Positions 41,093-49,729 of a DNA stretch of 64,000 nt are shown here, piece by piece (the first letter of the stretch is position 1; every line of letters begins with the position of its first letter). The translations under genes and the position numbers were made by a program. This stretch comes from Nocardia yamanashiensis NBRC 100130 (lineage in GTDB: Bacteria; Actinomycetota; Actinomycetes; Mycobacteriales; Mycobacteriaceae), in contig NZ_BDCD01000009.1 of assembly GCF_001613325.1 (NCBI RefSeq), positions 248,001 to 312,000 on the forward strand. Direction: 5' to 3'. The notes beneath the pieces were generated by a model. It was not told where the DNA came from. It saw nothing but the letters and a program-made list of their open reading frames with translations, and made no database searches.

Positions 41093-41270
41093 TCAGTCGG
41101 AGGGGGAGTCCGGATCGCGCAGTGGCCGGTGACCGCCGCGCAGGTCGGGCAGATGGAAGGCGCCATGCCCGTCCAGCCCGATGCGCTCATGCACGAACGG
41201 TGAAAGCCGCGCGGTGTCCTCCGCTGGCACCGGGTCGTTCTGGGCGCGCAACTCGTCCAGGCACGGTCGA
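41093..41270 (-). pseudogene. Tn3-family transposase, C-terminal remnant
   Basis: The minus-strand frame ending at 41093 reads LDELRAQNDPVPAEDTARLSPFVHERIGLDGHGAF, then HLPDLRGGHRPLRDPDSP. This is the C-terminal signature of Tn3-family transposases (leading helix, ARLSP, H-N/I, GRY/F-like, LRPLRDP). Upstream of residue C45 the frame no longer looks like transposase, so only the last ~58 residues survive. No intact terminal repeats could be seen. It marks the right edge of the accessory block inserted next to the broken DUF255 gene. Confidence 0.75.
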
Positions 41271-41536
41271 GGCAGGCGACCTTCCGCCCGAGCATGACAG
41301 GCGAACAACCCGTCGGCAGTACAACAACCTTGTATTGCCGCGTCGAGTGCTTTTCGAAGCGGCCATCGCCCAAGCTGTCTGAGATGATGGCGCACTACTC
41401 TTCATGTGATGGCGCACGAGCCTGGGGCGCGATACTGGGACGGTTGTGCCAATCCGGCCGATTTCACAGCGGAGGCATGGAGTATGGGTTGGGTGGAGTG
41501 GGTTGTGCGTCGGCTCGAAATGGGAGGTTGGTGGGC
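41271..41536. other. Junction sequence between the Tn3 remnant and the intact DUF255 gene
   Basis: 266 bp without a convincing gene. It contains a short direct repeat: GATGGCGCAC at 41385-41394 and again inside 41402-41420. The latter 19-bp stretch (starting TCATGTGATGG) reappears within the intact gene at 41692-41710. A related stretch, TACTCTGCAAGTGATGGC, lies at 34008-34025 before the broken copy, matching TACTCTTCATGTGATGGC at 41394-41411. The sequence therefore keeps pieces of both gene copies' upstream and internal regions. Confidence 0.6.
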
Positions 41537-43651
41537 ATGAACCAATTAGCTAGTGCCACATCGCTTTACCTGCGCCAGCATGCTGACAATCCGGTGGATT
41601 GGCGGCAATGGGGTGCCGAAGCTTTGGCTGAAGCGGCGGCGCGGGATGTGCCGATTCTGCTGTCGGTGGGATATTCGTCTTGCCACTGGTGTCATGTGAT
41701 GGCGCACGAGTCGTTCGAGGACGAGGCGACGGCGGCGTTGATGAATGCGAACTTTGTTTGCGTCAAGGTGGATCGGGAGGAGCGGCCCGATCTGGATGCG
41801 GTGTATATGAGTGCGACCGTGGCCATGACGGGGCAGGGTGGGTGGCCGATGACTTGTTTTCTGACGCCGGCGGGGGAGCCGTTCTATTGCGGGACGTATT
41901 ACCCGAAGACGCCTCGGCACGGGATGCCTTCGTTCACGCAGTTGCTGACCGCGGTGGGGGAGACGTGGCGGAATCGGCGGGACGAGGTGGACCAGGCGGC
42001 GGGGCAGGTGGGGGAGGCGTTGCGGCAGCAGACGGCGGGGTTGCCGGAGCATGAGATCGGGCTCGGGAGTGAGCTGCTGGATCATGCGGTGGCGGCGGTG
42101 CTGCAGGATGTGGACAAGGAGAACGGGGGATTCGGTGGGGCGCCGAAGTTTCCGCCGTCCGCCCTGCTGGAGGGGTTGTTGCGGAGTTACGAGCGGACGG
42201 GGAGCGAGGCGGTGCTGAGCGCGGTCGCCGAGACCGCGGATGCCATGGCGCGGGGTGGGATCTACGACCAGTTGCGTGGCGGGTTCGCGCGGTATTCGGT
42301 GGATGCGGCGTGGGTGGTGCCGCATTTCGAGAAGATGCTGTACGACAATGCGTTGCTGCTGCGGGGATACGCGCATTTGGGTCGGCGGCTGGGCAGCGAT
42401 GCCGGGAGTCGTTCGGGGGCAATGGGTTCCGTACTCGGAGCGCTGGAGTACACGGCGGTGCGGGTGACCCGGGAGACGGTGGGATTCCTCGTCGATGATC
42501 TCGGCACCGAGCAGGGGGCGTTCGCATCGGCGCTGGATGCCGATACGCACGTGGAGCCGGGTAGCCCGGGAGTCGAAGGCGCCACCTATGTCTGGACCCC
42601 GGCGGAACTCAACGGACTGCTGGGCGCCATCGACGGAGCTTGGGCCGCAGAGTTTTTCGGCGTCACCACGGCCGGGACGTTCGAGCACGGGACCTCGGTG
42701 CTCACCCGGTATTCCGAGCCCGGCGCGCACGATGCCCCGGCGCGCGAAGCGGAAGCCGAACGGCTGGAACGGATTCGCGGACTGATGCGGGAGGCGCGGG
42801 ATCGCCGACCGCAGCCCGAGCGCGACGACAAGGTGGTCACGGCCTGGAACGGGATGGCCGTCACCGCGCTCGCCGAAGCGGGCATGGGCCTCGGGCAACC
42901 GGAATGGATCGCCGCCGCCGAACGCTGCGCCCGATTCCTGCTCGACGTGCACGTCACCGGCGACCGCGTCATTCGCGCCTCGCTCGGCGGGACCCCCGGT
43001 TCCGCGCCGGGCGTGCTCGAGGACTATGCCTGGCTCACAACGGGTTTCCTCGCCCTCTACCAGGCCACCGGCGACGGTGAGTGGCTCGGCCACGCCCACC
43101 GCATCCTCGATGCCGCACTCACGCATTTCGCCGATCCGGCCGCCCCCGGCAGCTGGTTCGACACCGCCGACGACGCCGAAACCCTGCTCACCCGCCCCCG
43201 CGATCCCATGGACGGCGCGACCCCGGCGGGCGCTTCCGCCCTGGCCGAAGCCCTGCTCACGGCCTCCGCCCTGAGCGATGCAGACCGCGCCATCCGCTAC
43301 CGCGAACTCGCCGACCAGACCCTCGGCCGCGCCGCGGTACTGCTGGCCCGCGCACCCCGCTCCGCCGGCCAATGGCTGGCGGTGGCCGAGGCCGCCCTCC
43401 GCGGACCCATCCAGGTCGCGATCGCCATCGACACCGAGCCGGACACCGACCTGAGGACCACCGCCCACGCGGCCGCCCCCGGCGGTTCGGTGGTGGTCTC
43501 CGGCACGGTCGATTCCGGCCCGCTGCTGCTCGACCGCCCGCCGGTGCACGGCGATCCCGCCGCTTATGTCTGCCGAGGCTCGGTCTGCGATCTCCCGGTC
43601 ACCACCGTCGAGGAACTGAAAAGCGCACTGCTGCCGCCGATTCCGGCATAA
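41537..43651 (+). CDS. DUF255 thioredoxin-domain protein (YyaL/Spata20-like), intact copy
   Basis: 704 residues, the usual length. N-terminal thioredoxin-like domain with CHWCHVMAHESFED (Cys near 49 and 52), VDREERPDLDAVYM and GGWPMTCFLTP. Next comes a six-hairpin-type alpha/alpha barrel domain (GGIYDQLRGGFARYSVDAAWVVPHFEKMLYDNALL). Cytoplasmic; the function is poorly known, perhaps redox or sugar-related. It corresponds to M. tuberculosis Rv1084. Bases 41537 to about 41690 use noticeably more A/T at third positions than the following codons, unlike the broken copy at 34051. Confidence 0.9.
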   Translation: MNQLASATSLYLRQHADNPVDWRQWGAEALAEAAARDVPILLSVGYSSCHWCHVMAHESFEDEATAALMNANFVCVKVDREERPDLDAVYMSATVAMTGQGGWPMTCFLTPAGEPFYCGTYYPKTPRHGMPSFTQLLTAVGETWRNRRDEVDQAAGQVGEALRQQTAGLPEHEIGLGSELLDHAVAAVLQDVDKENGGFGGAPKFPPSALLEGLLRSYERTGSEAVLSAVAETADAMARGGIYDQLRGGFARYSVDAAWVVPHFEKMLYDNALLLRGYAHLGRRLGSDAGSRSGAMGSVLGALEYTAVRVTRETVGFLVDDLGTEQGAFASALDADTHVEPGSPGVEGATYVWTPAELNGLLGAIDGAWAAEFFGVTTAGTFEHGTSVLTRYSEPGAHDAPAREAEAERLERIRGLMREARDRRPQPERDDKVVTAWNGMAVTALAEAGMGLGQPEWIAAAERCARFLLDVHVTGDRVIRASLGGTPGSAPGVLEDYAWLTTGFLALYQATGDGEWLGHAHRILDAALTHFADPAAPGSWFDTADDAETLLTRPRDPMDGATPAGASALAEALLTASALSDADRAIRYRELADQTLGRAAVLLARAPRSAGQWLAVAEAALRGPIQVAIAIDTEPDTDLRTTAHAAAPGGSVVVSGTVDSGPLLLDRPPVHGDPAAYVCRGSVCDLPVTTVEELKSALLPPIPA

Positions 43652-43709
43652 CCGGTCCGATGGCCGAGCTCGCGGGAACCGGCGCGCCGGAACCCGCTGT
43701 GCCGCAACG

Positions 43710-44189
43710 TCAATGCGTGGATCGTTCGCGGCCGGACCATCCCGCGCGCAGCATGGCCGGGACGGCTACCAGCACCGCGGCGATATGCGTGATGCGGCAC
43801 AGCGCGATGAGCCAGGACTCCACCGTCCAGCCCGAGACCAGGTCACCGAGACCGTCGGCATCCAAGGCAGCGGTGATCGGTTCGACGATCAATGACGCCA
43901 GGCCCACGATGCCCAGCCCGGCGACCAGGGTGTTCCGGGCCCATCGCGACCCGTCCGCCATGCGATAGGCCACCGCCAGTACGGCCAGATAGACGGTGGC
44001 CCGCACCATGAGCCCCGGCAGCAGATCCCCGATCTCCGCGGCCGGGCGGTCGAGATAGCGGGCGGCTTGGATGACGGCTTCGCTCGCACCCGCCGCGAGC
44101 GCGATGACGATCGCGCGGAAGGCCAGCGAAAGCAGCGAGGCGGCCGGGGTTTTCGGATCGGAGGCGGTTCGGCTGACAGGAACGCTCAC
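43710..44189 (-). CDS. Four-helix hypothetical membrane protein
   Basis: 159 residues from a GTG at 44189; a GTG at 44255 would add 22 residues and the start is not secure. Four hydrophobic segments: LLSLAFRAIVIALAAGASEAV, ATVYLAVLAVAY, NTLVAGLGIVGLASLIVEPI and LIALCRITHIAAVLVAVPAML. It resembles no family I can name. It converges with the DUF255 gene and lies downstream of the adenylate cyclase gene's end. Confidence 0.55.
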   Translation of the reverse strand: MSVPVSRTASDPKTPAASLLSLAFRAIVIALAAGASEAVIQAARYLDRPAAEIGDLLPGLMVRATVYLAVLAVAYRMADGSRWARNTLVAGLGIVGLASLIVEPITAALDADGLGDLVSGWTVESWLIALCRITHIAAVLVAVPAMLRAGWSGRERSTH

Positions 44190-44409
44190 ACCTCGAATGT
44201 GCACCCCCGCCGCCCCGGCCCGAATCGGCCGCAAGTAGCACCCGATCCCGCTCACCCACTACCCCGGAGCTAGCGGCCGAGCGGCCGCGATATTTCGTTG
44301 CCGCCGGATTCAGCCGGTTCTACAGTCCCGGGGTGGTGTCTACCTTGATTTTGTCGCCCATGTTTACGCGGATGCCCGGTGGGCGGCGCGAACGGTGCGG
44401 GTGGAATGA

Positions 44410-45981
44410 CTAGCGGTCGGCGGTCTGGTCGGCGACGGGGGCCGGGGTTGCGGCCGGCGGAGTCTCGGCCTGCGGGGCGGTGCCGTTGCGGTGGGCTTTC
44501 GGCGCGGACGGTGTGTCGGTCCAGCCCGGAGTGGGTTGTTTGCGACCGCGGAGGTGCAGGATGTCGTGCAGCTGCCACCTATCGCGCTCGGCTTCGGAAG
44601 CGGCATCGATGACCGATTGCGAGGCCAGGATGCGGCGGGGGACCTGTTTGGCCTCGGTGGTCAGGCGGGCGGCTTCGTTGACGGCGTCGCCGATCACGGT
44701 GAATTCCAGGCGGGTGTCGGCGCCGACGTCACCGGCGAAGACCAGGCCGCGCGCCAGGCCGATGCCGACGTCGAGTTCGCCCAGCGCTGCTACTTCGTCG
44801 CGGATGCGACGGGCGGCGCGCAGGGCGGGGGTGGCATTGTTCTCCAATTCGACGGGGGCGCCGAAAATGCAGAGGGCCGCATCGCCTTCGAACTTGTTGA
44901 CCAGGCCGTGATTGTCCTCGGTGGCCGCCACGACGATGGCGAGCAGGCGATTGAGCTTGGCCACGAAATCGCGCGGAGCCAGTTCGGTGGACAGCGCCAC
45001 CGAACCGGTGACGTCGACGAACAGCGCCGTGACGACCAGCAGATCACCGGTCAGATCGGGCGTGCCGGCCAGGGCCCGCGCCGCTACTTCGGTGCCGACG
45101 TGCCGGTCGAAAACCGAGCGCATGCGTTCGCGCTCACGCAGATTCGTGGCCAGTTCGTTGACCGAATGCTCCAGCCGGCCGATCTCGCTGGTGCTGCCGA
45201 TCGGAATGTTCACGTCCAGATCACCGCGCGCGATGCGGTCCAGCGCATCGCGCAGGGTGTGCATGGGCGAGGCCACCGCGCGGGACAGCGCGGCGGTGGC
45301 GACCGCGCCCGCGGACAGGCCGACTAGCGCCAGATAGATGCCGGTGCGAATGCGCTCGTTGGGCGCCGACGACGGATCGGCGAGCACCGTGATCAGCATG
45401 AACAGCGGGACCGCGCCCGCCACCGCGAAAGTGACCAGCACCCGCACCAGCACGGTGGAACTCCAGTGCGCGGTGCCGTCGGTGACCTCCGCGACCACCG
45501 GAATGGTCGGGCGGATCAGGCGATCCACGATGAGATAGGTGAGCGCCGCCGACTCCAGGCCGCCGAGCGTGAACATCGACAGCACCACCGCGAAATCGTT
45601 CTGCGGGGTGGCGTGCGCGAAGATGGCCGCCGCGATGATCACGCCCGGCAGCCAGATCGCCAAGGCGCGCAAGGTGATATCCATGGGCAGCTTCAGCAGC
45701 CGCCGCGCCTCGGATTCGGCGGGCGGGCGATGCTGATCCAGCCAGCCGAAATAGTGGGTGCGATCGCGCACCGCCAGCACGATCCCGATGCTCGCGCCCA
45801 GCGTCGGATAGATCGCCACCAGAATGAACGTGGTCACCCACTGATCGCCGAGCCGGGTGAAGAAGCCGCTGAGCCACAGTTCGGTGGTGATCACCGCGAG
45901 GCCACTGAGATTGCAGGCCATGACGACCGCCGACAGGCCCCACCGCGCGCGCAGCGCCCAATAGATGAGCTTGCTGATCAC
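44410..45981 (-). CDS. Membrane class III adenylate/guanylate cyclase with HAMP domain
   Basis: 523 residues. Six transmembrane helices (residues ~1-215), a HAMP linker (SRAVASPMHTLRDALDRIARGDLDVNIP, near 230-280), and a class III cyclase domain (~305-470). Catalytic residues look intact: metal-binding Asp in ALFVDVTGS and NKFEGDAALC (with the substrate Lys), and the transition-state Asn and Arg in IGDAVNEAARL. A low-complexity Pro/Ala tail ends the protein. The layout is that of M. tuberculosis Rv1318c-Rv1320c and Rv3645. It should make cAMP in response to a membrane signal. Confidence 0.92.
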   Translation of the reverse strand: MISKLIYWALRARWGLSAVVMACNLSGLAVITTELWLSGFFTRLGDQWVTTFILVAIYPTLGASIGIVLAVRDRTHYFGWLDQHRPPAESEARRLLKLPMDITLRALAIWLPGVIIAAAIFAHATPQNDFAVVLSMFTLGGLESAALTYLIVDRLIRPTIPVVAEVTDGTAHWSSTVLVRVLVTFAVAGAVPLFMLITVLADPSSAPNERIRTGIYLALVGLSAGAVATAALSRAVASPMHTLRDALDRIARGDLDVNIPIGSTSEIGRLEHSVNELATNLRERERMRSVFDRHVGTEVAARALAGTPDLTGDLLVVTALFVDVTGSVALSTELAPRDFVAKLNRLLAIVVAATEDNHGLVNKFEGDAALCIFGAPVELENNATPALRAARRIRDEVAALGELDVGIGLARGLVFAGDVGADTRLEFTVIGDAVNEAARLTTEAKQVPRRILASQSVIDAASEAERDRWQLHDILHLRGRKQPTPGWTDTPSAPKAHRNGTAPQAETPPAATPAPVADQTADR

Positions 45982-46108
45982 GTCGGCCGGGTCGTGAGTG
46001 TGGGGTCGGTCATAGCGTCGTTCGTGCCTCGGTGTCGTCCGTCTCTTTGCAGCCGACTTTAGAGTTCTTCAGGGTCCGAGCGCACGTTTGCGGAGAAATG
46101 CAGTCGAT

Positions 46109-46837
46109 CTAGGTGAGCAGTACCAGCCACACCGCGATGTAGTGGCAGAGCGCGGCCACGACCGTTGCGGCATGGAAGAACTCGTGATGGCCGAACACTT
46201 CCGGCCACGGATCGGGCCAGCGGGAGGCGTAGAGAATGCCGCCGACGCTGTAAGCAATCCCACCCGCGAGCAGCAGTAGCACCGGCGTCCAGCCGACATT
46301 GCCGATGAGGGTGCCGGCGACCGGAACGATGGCCCAGCCCAGCAGCAGATACAGCGGGACGCCGACCCAGCGAGGTGCGGTGGGCCACAGCATCTTCAGC
46401 GTGACGCCGGCGATCGCACCCGCCCAGACCGCCGCGAGCAGCACGGTTCCGGCGGTGCCGCGCACCCCGAGCAGCGCGAACGGGGTGTAGCTGCCCGCGA
46501 TGAAAAGGAAGATCATCGAGTGGTCGGCGCGCTTCATCCACATGCGCGCGCGATCGGTCTTCCAATTCACCCGGTGATAGGTGGCGCTGACGCCGAACAC
46601 CCCGCACACGGTCAGTCCGTAGACGAGTGTCGCCCAGGTCGCGGTGGCCGAGATGGTGCTCGCGACGGCGACCAGTGCGATCACGCCGATGGCCGCCACA
46701 CCCACGGCCCAGGCGTGGATGATCCCGCGCATGCGTGGCTTGAGCAGCGCGAGCTCTTCCTTGACGGTTGCCAGCTCTTCGCGAACGGTATCGAGGGCGT
46801 CCGCCACCGGGGCGGAGGGCTGCACAGTGTCGGACAC
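46109..46837 (-). CDS. Hemolysin III/TrhA family membrane protein
   Basis: 242 residues. A coiled N-terminal stretch ([20 protein letters not shown]) precedes seven transmembrane helices. PAQR-type motifs: [18 protein letters not shown] and the C-terminal [18 protein letters not shown], supplying metal-binding histidines. It corresponds to Rv1085c. Related proteins set membrane fluidity or act in membrane lipid turnover. It is divergent from the prenyl synthase gene, with a perfect 20-bp palindrome in between. Confidence 0.9.
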   Translation of the reverse strand: MSDTVQPSAPVADALDTVREELATVKEELALLKPRMRGIIHAWAVGVAAIGVIALVAVASTISATATWATLVYGLTVCGVFGVSATYHRVNWKTDRARMWMKRADHSMIFLFIAGSYTPFALLGVRGTAGTVLLAAVWAGAIAGVTLKMLWPTAPRWVGVPLYLLLGWAIVPVAGTLIGNVGWTPVLLLLAGGIAYSVGGILYASRWPDPWPEVFGHHEFFHAATVVAALCHYIAVWLVLLT

Positions 46838-46853
46838 GACTTACCTCCTGAGT

Positions 46854-46873
46854 AACCTACGGTACCGTAGGTT
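46854..46873. promoter_or_regulatory. Perfect 20-bp palindrome between trhA-like and prenyl synthase genes
   Basis: AACCTACGGT followed directly by its reverse complement. It starts 17 bp before the hemolysin III start codon and overlaps where its promoter should lie. Length and symmetry fit a TetR-type operator; no such regulator is encoded next to it. Confidence 0.65.
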
Positions 46874-47019
46874 GGCGACTGATTTCGTGAGAGGTGGGTA
46901 ACTCGTCGGGGACCCCAGAATCGGTTTCGCACCCGTCCGCCGGTCCGGTCCAGGACGTTCGACGGCACTTCCGACCGGCAAGAGTCGCGAAGAGGTGGGG
47001 GAGCGTAGGGTTGCGGCTT

Positions 47020-47799
47020 GTGAAGCTTGCGGTTCAGCTGCGGGGACTCCCTTATCGCATCTACGAGGCTCGGCTGTCCAAGCAGCTGGCCGGTCGACAG
47101 CACCCTCGCCATGTGGCTGTGATGTGTGACGGGAATCGCCGCTGGGCCAAGGAGAACGGGTTCGCCGATCTCAGTCACGGGCATCGGGTGGGTGCGCTCA
47201 AGATCGCCGAACTGGTGGGCTGGTGCGGTGAGGCCGGGATCGAGATGGTCACGCTCTACCTGCTCTCCACCGAGAACCTGAATCGCGACTCCGATGAGCT
47301 CGAGACGTTGTTCGAGGTCATCACGGATGTGGTCGACGAACTGTCCGCGCCGGAACAGGATTGGAGCGTCCGCATCGTCGGCGCGCTCGATCAACTGCCC
47401 GACGACATGGCCAGACGTTTGAGAGAAGCGGCCAAGCGCACCGAAGGCCGCAGTGGTGTGCACGTGAACGTGGCCATCGGCTACGGCGGCCGCCAGGAGA
47501 TCACCGACGCGGTGCGGTCGCTGGTCCGCCAGGAGATGGAGGCGGGTGAGACGGGCGAGGATCTGGTCCAGGCGATTACCGTCGATGCCATCGGCCAGCA
47601 TCTCTACACCTCCGGGCAGCCTGATCCGGACCTCGTGATCCGTACTTCCGGCGAACAGCGTCTCTCCGGATTCCTGCTGTGGCAGAGCGCCTATTCCGAG
47701 ATCTGGTTCACCGAGGCCTACTGGCCCGAGTTCCGCCGTGTCGATTTCCTCCGGGCACTGCGCGATTACGCCGCCCGGCACCGCCGCTTCGGGGTGTAA
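47020..47799 (+). CDS. Short-chain Z-isoprenyl diphosphate synthase (Rv1086-like)
   Basis: 259 residues from a GTG at 47020 (TTG at 47011 is an alternative). UPPS family: active-site Asp in VAVMCDGNRRWA, LYLLSTENLNRDSDEL, and the conserved C-terminal DLVIRTSGEQRLSGFLLWQSAYSE with the pyrophosphate-binding Arg. It is very close in sequence to M. tuberculosis Rv1086, which makes E,Z-farnesyl diphosphate used for decaprenyl phosphate and thus cell-wall arabinogalactan; the same product is inferred. The upstream frame to 46894 is not family-like. Confidence 0.92.
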   Translation: MKLAVQLRGLPYRIYEARLSKQLAGRQHPRHVAVMCDGNRRWAKENGFADLSHGHRVGALKIAELVGWCGEAGIEMVTLYLLSTENLNRDSDELETLFEVITDVVDELSAPEQDWSVRIVGALDQLPDDMARRLREAAKRTEGRSGVHVNVAIGYGGRQEITDAVRSLVRQEMEAGETGEDLVQAITVDAIGQHLYTSGQPDPDLVIRTSGEQRLSGFLLWQSAYSEIWFTEAYWPEFRRVDFLRALRDYAARHRRFGV

Positions 47800-47875
47800 C
47801 CCCGGCAACACGGTTCCATTGCAGTGCAACGGCTTCCGTGTTCGCGGGAACGTCGCTCCCGTACCGTCGGATTGC

Positions 47876-48451
47876 ATGAGTGAGCTGCGGGCAGTCGATG
47901 GCGACTACATCACCTACGAAGAGTTCGGTCGCAGATTCCTCGAATACGCGGCGTCCACCGAACGCATACTCGGGGCGTTCGAGAAACTCACGGGGGAAGC
48001 CTTCGATTTCGGTCCGATAGGGGTCGGGCCGGGGCGGATCGCGAAACTCTCCGCCACCGTGCGACTAGGTCAGCCGCGGTTGAATCGTGAAGTCGAGCAG
48101 CATATTTCGTTCGATCTGGTGATTCCGCTCGATGTGGATCTGCTCATCGATCTGTCCGTCGACCGGTACCCCTTCCATGTGGACGGGACCATCCATCTGC
48201 ATCTGACCGTGCGGACAGCAGAACCGCTGCGGGTCATCATCGAAATCGACGAACCGCAACCCAGCAATGTGCGCATCAATGTGGCGAGCGCGTCCCGGCG
48301 CGGTGAACTGCTGCGCATCCTGGCCAGCGTCGATACCGAGATCCGGCGGTTCGTCTCGAAATACATCGCCGCCGAGATCTGTAAGCCGAATATCCAAGCC
48401 GCCACCGATATCGATGTGGCGGGACGGCTGGATGCCGCGTGGAAGCTGTGA
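47876..48451 (+). CDS. Conserved-looking hypothetical protein
   Basis: 191 residues. It begins ELRAVDGDYITYEEFGRRFLEYAASTERILGAFEKLTGEAFDFGPIGVGPGRIAKLSATVRLG. A beta-rich middle (QHISFDLVIPLDVDLLIDLSVDRYPFHVDGTIHLHLTVRTAEPLRVIIEID) and helical end follow. No signal or membrane segment. I cannot place the family; similar proteins occur near coaA in actinomycetes in my recollection. It converges with coaA. Confidence 0.7.
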   Translation: MSELRAVDGDYITYEEFGRRFLEYAASTERILGAFEKLTGEAFDFGPIGVGPGRIAKLSATVRLGQPRLNREVEQHISFDLVIPLDVDLLIDLSVDRYPFHVDGTIHLHLTVRTAEPLRVIIEIDEPQPSNVRINVASASRRGELLRILASVDTEIRRFVSKYIAAEICKPNIQAATDIDVAGRLDAAWKL

Positions 48452-48455
48452 GCCG

Positions 48456-49379
48456 CTAGAGCTTGCGCAACCGCAGCCGGTTGATGGTGTGGTCGGAATC
48501 CTTGCGCAGCACCAGCGTCGCGCGCGGGCGGGTCGGCAGGATGTTCTCCACCAGGTTCGGCCGGTTGGTGTTGTTCCAGATCTCCTTGGCCGCGCTGGTC
48601 GCCTCGGAATCGTTGAACTTCGCGTAGTGATGGAAATGCGAATTCGGATCGGCGAAGGCGGTTTTGCGCAGCGCCAGGAAGCGCTGCACGTACCAGTTCT
48701 CGATGTCCTCGATGCGGGCGTCGACATAGATGGAGAAGTCGAACAGGTCGCTGACCATGAGCCGGGGACCGGTCTGCAGGACGTTCAGGCCCTCCACGAT
48801 CAGGATGTCGGGCTGGCGCACGCAGTGGAACTGGCCGGGCACGATGTCGTAGGCGATGTGCGAGTACACCGGCGCGCACACCTCGGTCGCGCCCGATTTC
48901 ACCTCGGTGACGAAACGCAGCAGCTTGCGGCGGTCGTAGGACTCGGGGAAGCCCTTGCGATGCATGATGCCGCGCCGGGTGAGTTCGGCTGTCGGGTAGA
49001 GGAATCCGTCCGTGGTGATCAGGTCCACCCGCGGATGATGGTCCCAGCGCGCCAGCAGCGCCTGCAGCACGCGCGCGGTGGTCGACTTGCCGACCGCCAC
49101 CGAGCCCGCCACGCCGATGACGAACGGCACCTGGCGATCCGGATGGGTCTCCCCGAGGAAGGTCGCGGTGGCGGCGAACAGGCGCTGCCGGGCAGCCACC
49201 TGCAAATGGATGAGCCGCGCCAGCGGCAGGTAGACCTCGGCGACCTCTTCCAGGTCGATCTGCTCACCCAAACCGCGCAGACCGGTGAGTTCCTCTTCGG
49301 TCAGCACCAGCGGTGTCGACTTGCGCAGCGTCCGCCACTGCTTGCGATCGAACTCGACATACGGACTGGGTTCACTCAT
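48456..49379 (-). CDS. coaA: Pantothenate kinase type I
   Basis: 307 residues from the ATG at 49379 (another start three codons upstream is possible). It catalyses the first step of coenzyme A synthesis. P-loop [12 protein letters not shown] near residue 93, ITTDGFLYP with the catalytic Asp, and [38 protein letters not shown] for pantothenate and feedback sites. It corresponds to Rv1092c. Neighbouring glyA keeps the backbone order. Confidence 0.95.
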   Translation of the reverse strand: MSEPSPYVEFDRKQWRTLRKSTPLVLTEEELTGLRGLGEQIDLEEVAEVYLPLARLIHLQVAARQRLFAATATFLGETHPDRQVPFVIGVAGSVAVGKSTTARVLQALLARWDHHPRVDLITTDGFLYPTAELTRRGIMHRKGFPESYDRRKLLRFVTEVKSGATEVCAPVYSHIAYDIVPGQFHCVRQPDILIVEGLNVLQTGPRLMVSDLFDFSIYVDARIEDIENWYVQRFLALRKTAFADPNSHFHHYAKFNDSEATSAAKEIWNNTNRPNLVENILPTRPRATLVLRKDSDHTINRLRLRKL

Positions 49380-49509
49380 CCGTGCCACTTACCCACGTCC
49401 TCGGGTCGGCGAACAACAGCCACGCATGACCGAATTGTGCTCGCGGGCAACGAGGGCATGAACACCAGGTATGCCTACTGGCGAGTAACACGCGTGAGAT
49501 AGGCCACGT

Positions 49510-49608
49510 ACAACTCTCGAAAACTCTCAGGGGCTTCGCCCCCGAACCCCCTCGGGTGGGGAGAAGGGACAACTCTCGTAGCTCTCAGGGGCTTCGCCCC
49601 CGAACCCC
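49510..49608. repeat. Duplicated hairpin element
   Basis: Two copies of a ~40-bp unit at a step of about 58 bp: ACAACTCTCG at 49510 and 49569, and a 27-bp stretch starting CTCTCAGGGGCTTCG at 49524-49550 and 49582-49608. The core GGGGC-TTC-GCCCC forms a short hairpin. It sits between divergent coaA and the DUF885 gene. It is probably a REP-like intergenic repeat that recurs in the genome. Confidence 0.7.
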
Positions 49609-49729
49609 CGAGGCGGGGTGAGGCTCTTCGCGGCTCGACTTTGGGAGGAGGGCTGACGCCGCCCGCTACCGGGCGGCGTCGCCCCAGCATCGGGCACATC
49701 GATCGACGCAATCCAATAGGGTCGGGGGT

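Noticed and set aside
34217..41392. Integrase-driven genomic island
   Set aside because: No integrase or recombinase gene is present; only a Tn3 transposase tail is recognisable, so I describe it as a cargo block of uncertain mechanism.
41546..43549. 667-residue open frame on the minus strand
   Set aside because: It lies wholly opposite the intact DUF255 gene, with the Arg/Pro/His-rich composition typical of antisense frames in high-GC DNA.
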